A DNA stretch of 56,078 nucleotides from Streptomyces scabichelini (GCF_011045015.1 NZ_JAAKZY010000046.1:1-56078), one strand, 5' to 3'. Shown: positions 1 through 8,436, counted from the first letter of the stretch. Notes: a model not told the origin generated them from the letters alone. Translations and numbers: made by a program.

Positions 1-2
1 CG

Positions 3-290
3 CCCTCTTCACCGAGGGTCACAGCTCCGCAGACCGCGCTTCCCGTGCCGACCCGGCCGCACCCCTCGAAGGCGGCCGGTACGCCGAGCCGGAAGCCGAA
101 AGTGTTGAAGCGGGCGGCGCAGACCCCGCAGCCCGTCACGCACCGGGCGTACCAGGCCCCGCCGCGCAGAGCGAAACGCGACGGGATGCCGTTGATGACC
201 CTGGCCCTGCTCCTCATGGCTCCGGCGGTACTGGCCGCGGCGGCCCTGCGCACACGTTCCTCGTCCCGGGGCGGCGGGTCCGGCCGTTAG
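3..290 (+). CDS. C-terminal end of a membrane-anchored protein (partial)
   Basis: The third forward frame is open from the window edge to a TAG at 288-290 and has strongly G/C-rich third codon positions, so it is read here as the 3' end of a gene that starts outside the window. The visible ~95 residues are rich in Pro, Arg, Ala and Thr and end in one hydrophobic segment (MTLALLLMAPAVLAAAAL) followed by a short Arg/Ser/Gly tail. That layout fits a surface or secreted protein held by a C-terminal membrane helix. No LPXTG-type sortase motif is visible before the helix. An internal GTG at 45 could give an 81-residue protein, but coding bias extends upstream of it. No family recognised. Confidence 0.5.
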   Translation, partial: PSSPRVTAPQTALPVPTRPHPSKAAGTPSRKPKVLKRAAQTPQPVTHRAYQAPPRRAKRDGMPLMTLALLLMAPAVLAAAALRTRSSSRGGGSGR

Positions 291-374
291 ACGCCCACCC
301 GGGTCGCGCCCCCTCACCACCGCCACGGATTGAGACGCAGCGACCGGACCAGGCCCCGACTGCAAGTCCCAAAC

Positions 375-406
375 CCCCAAAGCCCCAAAGCCCCAAAGTC
401 CCAAAG
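375..406. repeat. 8-bp tandem repeat CCCCAAAG (x3 plus one variant)
   Basis: Units at 375-382, 383-390 and 391-398 are identical and 399-406 differs at one base (TCCCAAAG). A related GTCCCAAAC precedes them. The array ends about 30 bp before the DUF4239 start codon, so it lies in that gene's promoter or leader. The 8-bp period is not a multiple of three. Confidence 0.8.
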
Positions 407-438
407 TTCCACCGACCCTGCCGCTTTACGGAGGCTCC

Positions 439-1212
439 ATGTCGCAATGGCTGGTCCTGGTTCTGGTGATGGCCTCGGCCTGCGTGGTGGTTGTGGCCAT
501 CACCGTGTTCAGGCACCGGCGTATCGGTGACGACGACGATCCCAGCGAGACCCCCGACGTCATCGAGTACATGACCATGATGATCGGTGTTGTCTACGCG
601 ATCGTGCTCGGACTGGCCATCGCCGGTGGCTGGGAGGCTCGCAGTGCCGCGCAGGACAGCGTACGCGTCGAGGCCCAGGCCCTGCACGAGGTCAACGAGC
701 GTGCTCAGGCGTACCCGGCGGCCGTACGGGACCGCATCAAGAAGGACATCGACGCCTACGTGCACCACGTGGTCGACGAGGAGTGGCAGGTCATGGCCGA
801 TCACGGCGAACTGTCCGACCGGGGAACCGAACTGTTCAAGCAGGTACGCAAGGACGTCGCGGGCTACGAACCGCGGACCGACCAGGAGGACCGGGCCTAC
901 CAGCCGATGGTCGACCAGGTCGCCGTTGCCGATGACGCCCGGGGTTCGCGGGGCGACAGCGCGGGTGGGGCGATGCCGGGCGTGGTCTGGTTCGGTCTCA
1001 TCGCGGGGGCGCTGGTGACGATCGGCATGATCTTCACCCTGCAGATCCGCAGCTCTCCACCGGAGTTGCTGCTCGCCGGCCTGTTCAGCGCCCTGATCGC
1101 CTTCCTGCTCTTCTTGGTCTGGGAATTCGACTCCCCCTTCAGCCGGGACGCCGGCACGGCGGTCGGTCCCTTCCTCGACCTCTTCCCCGCCGTCGACTCA
1201 GCCGCACCCTGA
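439..1212 (+). CDS. DUF4239-type membrane protein
   Basis: This 257-residue protein has an N-terminal membrane helix (about residues 4-24), a second helix within the EYMTMMIGVVYAIVLGLAIAGG stretch (about 44-63), a charged soluble region (about 65-170), and two C-terminal helices (about 176-196 and 205-228). The order and lengths match the DUF4239/bestrophin-like family, common in Streptomyces and of unknown function. The ATG is preceded by GGAGG-like sequence (ttacggaggctcc). The soluble middle carries many Asp, Glu and Arg residues and could be coiled. It stands alone before the geosmin synthase gene, with no sign of an operon. Family assignment is by recognition of the sequence pattern; no role is claimed. 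Confidence 0.75.
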   Translation: MSQWLVLVLVMASACVVVVAITVFRHRRIGDDDDPSETPDVIEYMTMMIGVVYAIVLGLAIAGGWEARSAAQDSVRVEAQALHEVNERAQAYPAAVRDRIKKDIDAYVHHVVDEEWQVMADHGELSDRGTELFKQVRKDVAGYEPRTDQEDRAYQPMVDQVAVADDARGSRGDSAGGAMPGVVWFGLIAGALVTIGMIFTLQIRSSPPELLLAGLFSALIAFLLFLVWEFDSPFSRDAGTAVGPFLDLFPAVDSAAP

Positions 1213-1310
1213 CCGCCGTCGGCGGCGACGCCGTTCCGGACAGCCCGTCGTGCGAAAGAGCGACGCATCCGGAAAGCAGCACCTCCACAGAGAGGAACGA
1301 GAGGCAGACC

Positions 1311-3629
1311 ATGTCACAGCCCTTCAAGCTTCCGGAGTTCTACGAGCCGTACCCGGCACGGCTCAGCCCTCACCTGGAGACGGTGCGGAAGGACTCCAAG
1401 ACCTGGGCCCGCAGGATGGGGATGATCGAGGGATCGGAGGTCTGGGACAGCAGTGACTTCGACTCCCACGACTACGCCCTGTTGTGCTCGTACACCCATC
1501 CCGATGCCCCGGCCGCCGAGCTGTCCTTGGTCACCGAGTGGTACGTGTGGGTGTTCTTCTTCGACGACGACTTCCTGCGGCGTTTCAAGCGCAGCCAGGA
1601 CCTTCCCGGAGCCCGCGCCTACCTCGACCGGTTGCCGGCCTTCATGCCGATGGAGCCCGGGGGTACGCCCGCGGAGCCGGAAAGCGCGGTCGAGCGCGGC
1701 CTGGCCGACCTGTGGGCCCGCACCGTGCCGGCCATGTCCCAGGACTGGCGCCGCCGGTTCGCGACGAGCACCAAAGCCCTGCTCGAGGAATCCCTGTGGG
1801 AGCTGCGAAACATCTCCGACGGCCGTGTCGCCAATCCGCTGGAGTACATCGAGATGCGGCGCAAGGTGGGCGGTGCCCCCTGGTCCGCGGGTCTCGTCGA
1901 GTACGCCGCGGGCGCCGAGGTGCCGGAGCCGATCGCGGCCAGCCGTCCCATGCTCGTGCTCCGCGACACCTTCTCCGACGCGGTGCACCTGCGGAACGAC
2001 CTGTTCTCCTACCAGCGAGAGACCGAGGACGAGGGCGAACTCGCCAACGGCGTGCTGGTCTTCGAACGGTTCCTGGGCTGCGACACCCAGCAGGCCGCCG
2101 ACGCCGTCAACGAGCTGCTCACCTCTCGGCTCCAGCAGTTCGAGCACACCGCGCTGACCGAGCTGGCACCGCTGTTCGCCGAGCACGGCCTGCCCCCGCA
2201 GTCCTGCGCCGACGTCCTGGCCTACGTCAAGGGACTCCAGGACTGGCAGGCCGGCGGCCACGAATGGCACATGCGCTCCAGCCGCTATATGAACGGCGCG
2301 GCCGGGGGCTCAGCGGCCGCAGGCTCATCGGTCACGGAGGGCGCATCAGCCATCCCGGGCGGCCTGGCGGGTGTCCTGCACGGTCCGACCGGTCTGGGCA
2401 CCTCCGCGGCCCGCATCACGGCCTCGGTGGCGGCGACGATGCCGAAGCGGCTGCGCAGCCACGCGCATGTGCCGTTCCAGCGGGTCGGGCCGGTGCCCGT
2501 CCCCGAGCTGTACATGCCGTTCACCACACAGCTGAGCCCTCATCTGGACGGCTCACGCGAGCACGTCGTCGGCTGGGCCCGCACGATGGGCATGCTGGAA
2601 CCGCTGCCCGGCGTGCCCGGTCCCGGCCTCTGGGACGAACACAAGCTGCGGGCCTTCGACTTCGCCCTGTGCGCGGCGGGCATCCATCCGGACGCGTCCC
2701 CCGAGGAGCTGGACCTGACGTCGCAGTGGCTCACCTGGGGAACGTACGGCGACGACTACTACCCCGCCGTGTTCCGGCCCAGGTCCGACATCACCGGCGC
2801 CAAGCTGTGCAACGAGCGGCTGTCCGCGTTCATGCCGGTGGACTCCACGGCGGTTCCCACTCCGGCGAACGCGCTGGAACGCGGGCTCGCGGACCTGTGG
2901 TCCCGTACGGCGGGCCCGATGACGACCGCCGCACGCCGCGCGTTCCGCGACACCATCGAGGACATGACCGGCAGTTGGGTGTGGGAACTGTGCAACGCGG
3001 CGGAGAACCGCATCCCCGACCCGGTCGACTACATCGAGATGCGGCGCAAGACCTTCGGGGCGGACCTCACGATGAGTCTGTGCCGCCTGTCCCACCGGCG
3101 CACGGTACCGCCGGAGGCGTACCGAAGCCGTCCCGTCCAGGCGATGCAGAACTCGGCGGCGGACTACGCGGCCCTGATCAACGACCTGCACTCGTACCAG
3201 AAGGAGATCGAGTTCGAGGGTGAGATCCACAACGCCGTCCTCGTCGTCCAGGACTTCTTCGACTGCGGCCTCACCGAAGCGCTCGGCATCGTCGCCGATC
3301 TGATGACCTCACGGATGCGGGAGTTCGAACGCGTGGTGTCCACCGAGCTGCCGGAGATGTTCGACGAGCTGGATCTCGACTCCGACGCACGGGCCACGCT
3401 CACCGGGTACGTACAGGAGCTCAAGCACTGGCTAGCCGGAATCCTCATCTGGCACCGGCAGTGCCACAGATACGAGGAGGCCGAGCTGCGCCGCCCGGTG
3501 GGCAGGGGAACCAGCCTGCCCACCGGTCCCACCGGTCTCGGCACATCAGCGGCTCGTGTCCCGGCGTTCGCACGCTTCCGCACTCCTGTCGCCGGCGGAC
3601 CACCGTCCCGCGGACGGGGCCGCGCCTGA
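1311..3629 (+). CDS. geoA: Geosmin synthase (bifunctional germacradienol synthase / geosmin-forming terpene cyclase)
   Basis: The enzyme converts farnesyl diphosphate to germacradienol and germacrene D in its N-terminal half and then to geosmin plus acetone in its C-terminal half; it is cytosolic and Mg-dependent. The 772-residue protein shows both class I terpene cyclase halves. The N-terminal half has an acidic motif DDDFL at 85-89 and an NSE motif NDLFSYQRE from 229. The C-terminal half has DDYYP from 481 and NDLHSYQKE from 624. The N-half motif is DDDFL rather than the DDHFL remembered for the S. coelicolor enzyme. The tail motif PTGLGTSAAR occurs after each half (359-368 and 740-749), a trace of the internal duplication. 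It is slightly longer than the S. coelicolor protein (726 aa as remembered), mainly in linker and tail. ATG start with a GAGAGG-like site. Monocistronic as far as seen. Confidence 0.95.
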   Translation: MSQPFKLPEFYEPYPARLSPHLETVRKDSKTWARRMGMIEGSEVWDSSDFDSHDYALLCSYTHPDAPAAELSLVTEWYVWVFFFDDDFLRRFKRSQDLPGARAYLDRLPAFMPMEPGGTPAEPESAVERGLADLWARTVPAMSQDWRRRFATSTKALLEESLWELRNISDGRVANPLEYIEMRRKVGGAPWSAGLVEYAAGAEVPEPIAASRPMLVLRDTFSDAVHLRNDLFSYQRETEDEGELANGVLVFERFLGCDTQQAADAVNELLTSRLQQFEHTALTELAPLFAEHGLPPQSCADVLAYVKGLQDWQAGGHEWHMRSSRYMNGAAGGSAAAGSSVTEGASAIPGGLAGVLHGPTGLGTSAARITASVAATMPKRLRSHAHVPFQRVGPVPVPELYMPFTTQLSPHLDGSREHVVGWARTMGMLEPLPGVPGPGLWDEHKLRAFDFALCAAGIHPDASPEELDLTSQWLTWGTYGDDYYPAVFRPRSDITGAKLCNERLSAFMPVDSTAVPTPANALERGLADLWSRTAGPMTTAARRAFRDTIEDMTGSWVWELCNAAENRIPDPVDYIEMRRKTFGADLTMSLCRLSHRRTVPPEAYRSRPVQAMQNSAADYAALINDLHSYQKEIEFEGEIHNAVLVVQDFFDCGLTEALGIVADLMTSRMREFERVVSTELPEMFDELDLDSDARATLTGYVQELKHWLAGILIWHRQCHRYEEAELRRPVGRGTSLPTGPTGLGTSAARVPAFARFRTPVAGGPPSRGRGRA

Positions 3630-3661
3630 GAGCGCCTGGCACTCGGCTCATGACGGAACAT

Positions 3662-4579
3662 TCAGCTGTCGCGTTCGGCCTGTCCTTCGCCCAGGACGAC
3701 GGCGCTGGTGCGGTTGGTGTTGGCGTCCTGAAGGCAACCGCGCAGGCGCATCACGTCGTGCGACGGCAGGGCGGGGCGGATGACGCCGGTGTAGACGCCG
3801 TCGTTCATGCGGTTCAGTGTGGCGTTGTCGTTGGCGGCCGGGGTGGAGCGGCGGCAGGTCTCCCACAGGTCGGTCGCGGCGAGCTGGACGGCCTGGGCGC
3901 TCTGGTCGCCGTACGTCTCGACGCGGAAGACCATGGTGGTGCTTGCCGCGTCCGGGGCCTGCTCGGTCCGGGTCTGGGTCGCGTCCGCCAGGGCGGACCA
4001 CAGCAAGGGCACCAGGAGCAGCCCGCCGACGGCCGCCGCGGCGGCGAGCGCCTTGCGGCCGGTGCGGGCAGGCGGTAGGGGCGGGCGGCTCTCCAAGGGA
4101 GCGGTCGCGGTGAGCGGCGGGGCGGTCAGGGAAGCGAGGCGTCCGGCCAGCCGGCGCTCCGCGCCCGGTCGCGTGGTGGCTCCGGCCACCTTCTGGATGA
4201 CCAGGGCGAGCCCGGAGAGCGCCGCGCCGGCCACCATGAGTACGGGGACGAAGACGAACGTCCGGTGGGTGCCGTTCAGCTCCGTCCGGTCCACGGCGGC
4301 AAGCCAGTTGAAGTGGTTCGGCACCGGGTCACGGGTCTGTTCGAGGCGCTTGCGCACCTCCTCGACGCGGGCGTCGGACTGCTCCAGCCGGTCCTCGAGG
4401 CGGGTCAGGCGGGTGAACAGCAGGACGGTGGCGAGGAAGACCTCGATGACGATGAGCAGGGCGGCGGAGATCAGGGCTCGCTGCCATTCCCAGCGGGTCA
4501 GGTAGAGCACGGTGTAGTAGCCGGCGTAGGCGGCGGACAGTCCGCCGAAGGTGTAGCCGACCAGTCTGATGGCCTTCAT
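3662..4579 (-). CDS. Multi-pass membrane protein with coiled coil, unknown function
   Basis: The 305-residue protein has two N-terminal membrane helices (about 8-27 and 36-56), a charged coiled-coil-like stretch (about 58-82), a third helix (about 108-128), a Pro/Ala/Arg-rich loop, a fourth helix (about 178-199) and a ~100-residue C-terminal domain with two Cys (ETC and RGC contexts), possibly outside the membrane. The ATG overlaps the TGA of the upstream PEP-utilising enzyme remnant as ATGA, so the two were translationally coupled. Because that partner is truncated at its 5' end, this gene may have lost its native promoter. It converges on the geosmin synthase with a 32-bp gap. No named family is recognised. 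Confidence 0.7.
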   Translation of the reverse strand: MKAIRLVGYTFGGLSAAYAGYYTVLYLTRWEWQRALISAALLIVIEVFLATVLLFTRLTRLEDRLEQSDARVEEVRKRLEQTRDPVPNHFNWLAAVDRTELNGTHRTFVFVPVLMVAGAALSGLALVIQKVAGATTRPGAERRLAGRLASLTAPPLTATAPLESRPPLPPARTGRKALAAAAAVGGLLLVPLLWSALADATQTRTEQAPDAASTTMVFRVETYGDQSAQAVQLAATDLWETCRRSTPAANDNATLNRMNDGVYTGVIRPALPSHDVMRLRGCLQDANTNRTSAVVLGEGQAERDS

Positions 4580-5349
4580 GCCGCCGACTCCTCAGGTATC
4601 GATGTGGGTTCCGGCGCCGCGCCGGAGGTGTCGGCCATGTCTCCCACGGTGACCTCGCCTGTCCCGCCGTCCACGGTCAGCGGCGTTCCGGAGGGGAAGC
4701 GGTCGACCGCCTTCGGTACGCCGACCGCGGTGGGCACCCGGTATTCGCGGGCCAGCACGGCGAGGTGGGACAGGGCACTGCCGGTCTCCGCGACGAGTCC
4801 GGCCAGGCCCGGCAGCAGCGGTGCCAGGGCGGGGTCGAGGGAGCGGACCACGAGCACGGGCTGCTCGGGGCGCTCGCCGTGGCCGTCCCAGGCCGTGCCG
4901 AAGCCGCCACCGGCACCCTGCGCCTCGCCCAAGGCCCGGTGTCCGGGCGGGAGTTGGGCGACCGGTCGGCCCTCCGCCAGACGGAAGACGGCGGGCAGCG
5001 GACCGGTGTCCGGCCGGGGCAGCCGCTCGGCGAGATCGGCCGGCAGTCCGCCGCCGTCCGCAGCCTTGACCAGTTCGTCCCAGCGCAGCAGCACCAGACG
5101 GGAGGGTCCGAACCCGCACTCACCGGCGTCGACGCGCTGGGCGAGTTCCCGCACCATCTGCGCCTGCATTTCCTGCACCCAGCGGATGCGCAGCCGCAGT
5201 CCTTCCCGTACGGGCAGCGCGCCCACCCCGCGCGGTGCCGTGGTCCACCCGGTTTGCTGGGGCAGCGGCGGGCGGTCGCCGAGCGTCGGAGGCAGCAGGG
5301 CCAGCAGAACCGGGTGGCGTTCGATGAGCTGCTCGTCGCTCAGGCCCCG
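4576..5349 (-). pseudogene. C-terminal remnant of a PEP-utilising enzyme (PEP synthase / rifampin phosphotransferase type)
   Basis: About 255 residues read leftward from LSDEQLIERHPVLLALLPP to a TGA at 4576-4578. Near the C-terminus is the swivelling phosphohistidine domain motif TGSALSHLAVLAREYRVP, where the His of SHLAV is the expected phosphate carrier, followed by a PLTVDGGTGEVTV strand typical of PF00391. The rest of such an enzyme (ATP-binding domain and the start of the middle domain, several hundred residues) is missing. The frame stays open to about 6201, but that upstream part is simply antisense to the TetR gene. Similarity stops at ~5345-5350, exactly where TetR similarity begins on the other strand. 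Read as a deletion scar; enzymatic activity is unlikely. Confidence 0.7.
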
Positions 5350-5973
5350 CCTGCGATCGCTGCCGCGCGAACGGTGTTCGCGCGTGACGGTCTGGGCGCC
5401 TCGATGGCCTCCGTGGCCCGTGAGGCCGGGGTGGGCATCGCCACCATGTTCCGTCGCTTCCCGAGCAAGGACGAGCTGGTCGACGCCGTCTTCTTCGACC
5501 GGATGGACGCCTTCGCAAATGCCGTTTCCGCAGGCCTCGACGACCCCGACCCCTGGCGCGGGTTCGTAGGCTACATCGAGACCGCCTGCGCGATGCAGGC
5601 CGCCGACTACGGCTTCGCCGACCTCCTGGCCATGACTTTCCCGACCGCCAAGGCTGTGGAGCGGCGCCGGAAAGAGGCGTACGAGGGCATGGTCGAGCTC
5701 ATCGGCCGCGCCAAGGCGACGGGCCGGCTGCGCGAGGACTTCGACCCCTCGGACCTGGTTCTGATCCACATGGCCAACGCCGGGGTCGTCAACGCCACTG
5801 GCGACGCGACGCCCGACGCCTGGCGCCGCGTCGTCGCCCTGCTGATCCAGTCCCTCAAGGCTCCCTCCCACGGCCCCCTGCCGGACCCGGCCGGGCACGA
5901 TGCCCTCTACCAGGCCATGCTCCGCGCCAGCGCGGTGGGCGGTCCCGGATCCCCGCGGGGCAAGAGCAGCTGA
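5314..5973 (+). CDS. TetR-family regulator with replaced N-terminus
   Basis: From AIAAARTVFARDGLGAS onward this is a normal TetR repressor: helix-turn-helix MASVAREAGVGIATMFRRFPSKDELVDAVF, then a helical ligand domain ending at 5973. The first residues of a usual TetR arm (charged, about 10-20 residues before the first helix) are not visible. Upstream of codon ~5353 the frame is antisense to the PEP-enzyme remnant. The nearest in-frame start that keeps helix 1 is GTG 5314, giving VAFDELLVAQAPP ahead of the TetR sequence and 219 residues in all; no good ribosome site is seen at proper distance. It may be a rebuilt, still translated repressor or a pseudogene. The DNA-binding helices themselves look intact. 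Confidence 0.6.
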   Translation: MAFDELLVAQAPPAIAAARTVFARDGLGASMASVAREAGVGIATMFRRFPSKDELVDAVFFDRMDAFANAVSAGLDDPDPWRGFVGYIETACAMQAADYGFADLLAMTFPTAKAVERRRKEAYEGMVELIGRAKATGRLREDFDPSDLVLIHMANAGVVNATGDATPDAWRRVVALLIQSLKAPSHGPLPDPAGHDALYQAMLRASAVGGPGSPRGKSS

Positions 5974-5995
5974 CCGCCGGTACATCGAGGGGGCG

Positions 5996-6040
5996 GCGCA
6001 CCGAGGCGCGGCGCACCGAGGCGCGGCACGCCGAGGCGTG
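5996..6040. repeat. 15-bp tandem repeat (x3)
   Basis: GCGCACCGAGGCGCG occurs at 5996-6010 and 6011-6025, followed by a diverged third copy GCACGCCGAGGCGTG at 6026-6040. The array begins 22 bp after the TetR stop. The rest of 6041-6270 holds no gene that can be supported. Confidence 0.75.
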
Positions 6041-6276
6041 GCGCAACGACGGCCCGGCGGGAGAGGCGCCGGGCAGGAGGGGCGGTCCGGGCAGAAGGCT
6101 TGGGTGCTGGTTTCGCAGGTCAAGGACCTGTGGTCGGGGAATCCCGAACCGCTGCGCCGCGCGCAGCGGATCAATCCACCGACGGTCGCCGTCGTCGGCA
6201 ACGGCGCGGTCGGCCTGCTGCCCCTGCCTATGGTGGCGGCGGGTCCGCGCTTGGGTCTTCGGGAGCCGTCTCGACT

Positions 6277-6327
6277 TTGACCTGGGAAACCGATCCGTTT
6301 ACGATGCGACTGAAACCGATCGGTTTC
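6277..6327 (+). promoter_or_regulatory. Promoter with two TetR-type operators upstream of the YhgE/Pip-like gene
   Basis: A sigma-70-like promoter is readable as TTGACC (6277-6282), a 17-bp spacer, and TACGAT (6300-6305). Operator 1, AAACCGATCCGTTT, fills the spacer at 6287-6300. Operator 2, GAAACCGATCGGTTTC, is a perfect palindrome at 6312-6327 over the expected start of transcription. The same palindrome precedes the TetR gene (7804) and the SDR gene (8447, 8471), so the TetR encoded at 7850 is the likely ligand-responsive repressor. Binding is inferred, not shown. Confidence 0.75.
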
Positions 6328-6341
6328 GCCTTGGGGGAGCC

Positions 6342-6452
6342 GTGACCGCGATCCGAGGACGTCGTCGGCATCGCGGGTGGAGTCAATTCGATGCCGTTCG
6401 GGACTTGACGGCGGAGCTCGGCCTGCAACGGTGCCGTCCGGTCTTCTCCTGA
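6342..6452 (+). CDS. Possible 36-codon leader ORF
   Basis: GTG at 6342 follows a strong GGGGGAG site at good spacing, directly downstream of the second operator, and reads 36 codons (VTAIRGRRRHRGWSQFDAVR...) to TGA 6450-6452. It is very Arg-rich. It could be a leader peptide of the downstream membrane protein gene, the relic of a lost first gene, or chance. No homology is recognised. Confidence 0.25.
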   Translation: MTAIRGRRRHRGWSQFDAVRDLTAELGLQRCRPVFS

Positions 6453-6482
6453 TGCAGTCGTGTGTCGAGATCGGAGCAAGCC

Positions 6483-7781
6483 GTGCACCAAATTCACCCC
6501 TTCCGCGTCCTGCGCGCGAAACCCCTGTGGATCGCCAACGGTGTCATCACGGGGGTCCTGGCGCTGTTGTTCACCGTGTTCTATGTCGGCGCCAGCATCG
6601 ATCCCGTCGATCACATGAAGAAGCTGCCCGTCGGTCTGGTCAACGCCGACAAGGGGGCCGCCGTCGATGGCAAGCAGGCCGACCTTGGGGCGCAGATTGC
6701 CGAGTCGATCAGGAAGTCCACCGCAGGCGGGGACAAGATCGACTGGAAGGTGATGGACGAGAAGGAGGTGAAGGAGGAACTCGGCGAGGGGAAGCTGTTC
6801 GGCGCGCTCGTCGTCCCTGCCGACTTCACCTCCTCTGTTACCGCACTGGCCGACACCTCGGCCACCGGGACCCCGGCCCGCCCGACGCTGACGGTGCTGA
6901 CCAACCAGTCCGCCGGCAGCATGGGATCCAATCTGGCTCGGGCGGCGACGACGCAGGCGGCCGAGAACGCCTCGCTCCAGGTGGGCAGGCAACTGACCGT
7001 GCAGGGTGGGACCGGGCAGGCGAAGCAGCCCGCCGCCGCGCGCGTCCTGCTCGCCGATCCGGCCACCGTCACGGTCAAGGACGGACATCCGCTCGACTCG
7101 CACAGCGGCCTGGGCCTGACGGCGTTCTACTACGCCCTCGTCCTGGTGGTCTGCGGCATGCTCTCCGCCAACGTCATCAGCGGCCAGGTGGACCACGCCC
7201 TCGGCTACACCCACAACGACATGGGTCCGCTGCGCCTGCACCGCCCGCTCATCCGGGCCACCCGGGTGCAGACCCTCGCCATCAGCAGCACTCTGATGGC
7301 CGGTCTGTCCCTGCTGATGGGCACCCTGGTCATGGCGGGCGCGGTCGGCATCATGGGGATGGACGCCTCGCACCTGCCGCTGCTGTGGCTGTACTCGGTG
7401 GCCGCCATCGCGGTCTCCGGGATCGGTGCGCTCTCCCTCCTTGCCGTCTTCGGCACGCCCGGCATGCTGGTGGCCACGCTGGTCTATATCGGGATGGCGG
7501 TGCCGACGGCCGGTGCCACCACGCCGATCGAGGCGCTGCCCGGCTTCTACCGCTTCCTCGCGGAGTTCGAGCCGCTGCGGCAGCTCACCGGCGGTCTCCG
7601 CTCGATCCTGTACTACGACGCGCAGGCCGACGCGGGTCTGGCCCGGGGCTGGGTGATGATGGCCGTCGGTCTCGCGGCGGCCGCACTGTTCGGGTTCGGC
7701 GTGACGGGCTGGTACGACCGCAAGGGACTGCACCGCATCCCGACCGAGAAGAAGCCCGAGGGGACTGCCGTCGCGGTGTAG
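6483..7781 (+). CDS. YhgE/Pip or DUF3533-like ABC-2-type membrane protein
   Basis: The protein (432 residues from GTG 6483) has one N-terminal membrane helix (about 16-38), a ~170-residue extracytoplasmic domain starting VGLVNADKGAAVDGKQADLG, and a C-terminal block of five or six membrane helices. This is the layout of the YhgE/Pip and DUF3533 branch of ABC-2-type permeases, which are linked to export of small molecules or phage and stress phenotypes, without a bound ATPase partner here. Start choice: GTG 6483 has GGAG six bases upstream; GTG 6462 in the same frame has no such site. It lies behind two TetR operators and just before the tetR gene, so an efflux role induced by the TetR ligand is the reasonable guess. 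The substrate is unknown. Confidence 0.75.
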   Translation: MHQIHPFRVLRAKPLWIANGVITGVLALLFTVFYVGASIDPVDHMKKLPVGLVNADKGAAVDGKQADLGAQIAESIRKSTAGGDKIDWKVMDEKEVKEELGEGKLFGALVVPADFTSSVTALADTSATGTPARPTLTVLTNQSAGSMGSNLARAATTQAAENASLQVGRQLTVQGGTGQAKQPAAARVLLADPATVTVKDGHPLDSHSGLGLTAFYYALVLVVCGMLSANVISGQVDHALGYTHNDMGPLRLHRPLIRATRVQTLAISSTLMAGLSLLMGTLVMAGAVGIMGMDASHLPLLWLYSVAAIAVSGIGALSLLAVFGTPGMLVATLVYIGMAVPTAGATTPIEALPGFYRFLAEFEPLRQLTGGLRSILYYDAQADAGLARGWVMMAVGLAAAALFGFGVTGWYDRKGLHRIPTEKKPEGTAVAV

Positions 7782-7803
7782 TGGACACGTCGCCGCCACC
7801 GGT

Positions 7804-7817
7804 AAACCGATCGGTTT
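7804..7817. promoter_or_regulatory. TetR autoregulatory operator
   Basis: AAACCGATCGGTTT is a perfect 14-bp palindrome 32 bp before the tetR ATG. It is identical in its core to the operators at 6312-6327 and matches those at 8447-8460 and 8471-8484 with one change each. It lies between the stop of the membrane protein gene and tetR and points to negative autoregulation. Confidence 0.75.
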
Positions 7818-7849
7818 CAATTTCGGGAAAACCGAGTTAGCCTCGCATT

Positions 7850-8419
7850 ATGACCACACAGGCGAAGCCGACCTCCCGAGAGCGGCTGCTGGATGCAGCG
7901 GCCACGCTCGCCTACCGCGAGGGCGTCAGTATCGGCGTCGAGGCGTTGTGCAGGGCGGCGGGAGTGTCCAAGCGTTCGATGTACCAGCTGTTCGAGAGCA
8001 AGGACGAACTGCTGGCGGCGAGTCTGGAGCGACAAGCCGATTCCTACGCGGTCCGGTTCCTGCCTGCGGCGGGTGATGGCCGTTCGCCCCGCGAGCGGAT
8101 CCTGCACGTCTTCGAGCAGGTGGAATCGCAGGCGGGTGGGCCCGAGTTCCGAGGCTGCCCGTACCTGGCTGTGCAGATCGAGCTCAAGGACCAGGGGCAT
8201 CCCGCGAGTCGGGTGGCGCACCGGGTCAAAGAGAGTCTGACGGCCTTTTTCCGTGCCGAGGCCGAACAGGGCGAGGCGAGCGATCCGGACCTGCTGGCCC
8301 GCCAGCTCAGCCTGGTCTTCGACGGCGCCAGCGCCCGCGCGGGGATCGGGGCCGACAAGCTGACAGGGCTCATCGCGCCCACGGTGACCACCCTGCTCGA
8401 TGCGGCAGGCATGCGCTGA
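7850..8419 (+). CDS. TetR-family repressor of the local efflux/SDR regulon
   Basis: A 189-residue TetR protein: RERLLDAAATLAYREGVSIGVEALCRAAGVSKRSMYQLF contains the N-terminal helices and helix-turn-helix (about residues 9-48). The ligand/dimer domain follows, with a Cys in the RGCPYLAVQIELKDQGHP stretch. The ATG lies downstream of a palindromic operator, with no strong ribosome site. Sister operators stand in front of both neighbours, all on the same strand, so the gene most likely represses the upstream membrane protein, itself and the downstream SDR. In this class of regulators a small lipophilic ligand or antibiotic-like compound usually lifts repression; which one is not visible here. 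Confidence 0.88.
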   Translation: MTTQAKPTSRERLLDAAATLAYREGVSIGVEALCRAAGVSKRSMYQLFESKDELLAASLERQADSYAVRFLPAAGDGRSPRERILHVFEQVESQAGGPEFRGCPYLAVQIELKDQGHPASRVAHRVKESLTAFFRAEAEQGEASDPDLLARQLSLVFDGASARAGIGADKLTGLIAPTVTTLLDAAGMR

Positions 8420-8436
8420 CGCATCGTCGTCTGGAC

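Noticed and set aside
1311..3629. Larger terpene biosynthetic cluster around geosmin synthase
   Set aside because: No prenyltransferase, P450 or other tailoring gene is adjacent; geosmin synthase acts alone on farnesyl diphosphate.
4765..5352. Upstream extension of the TetR reading frame to 4765
   Set aside because: It is the exact antisense of the PEP-utilising enzyme remnant and has no family-like sequence before codon ~5353.
6228..7820. 530-codon open frame on the minus strand
   Set aside because: It is antisense to the YhgE/Pip-like gene; its composition is explained by GC-rich shadow coding and it has no recognisable domain.
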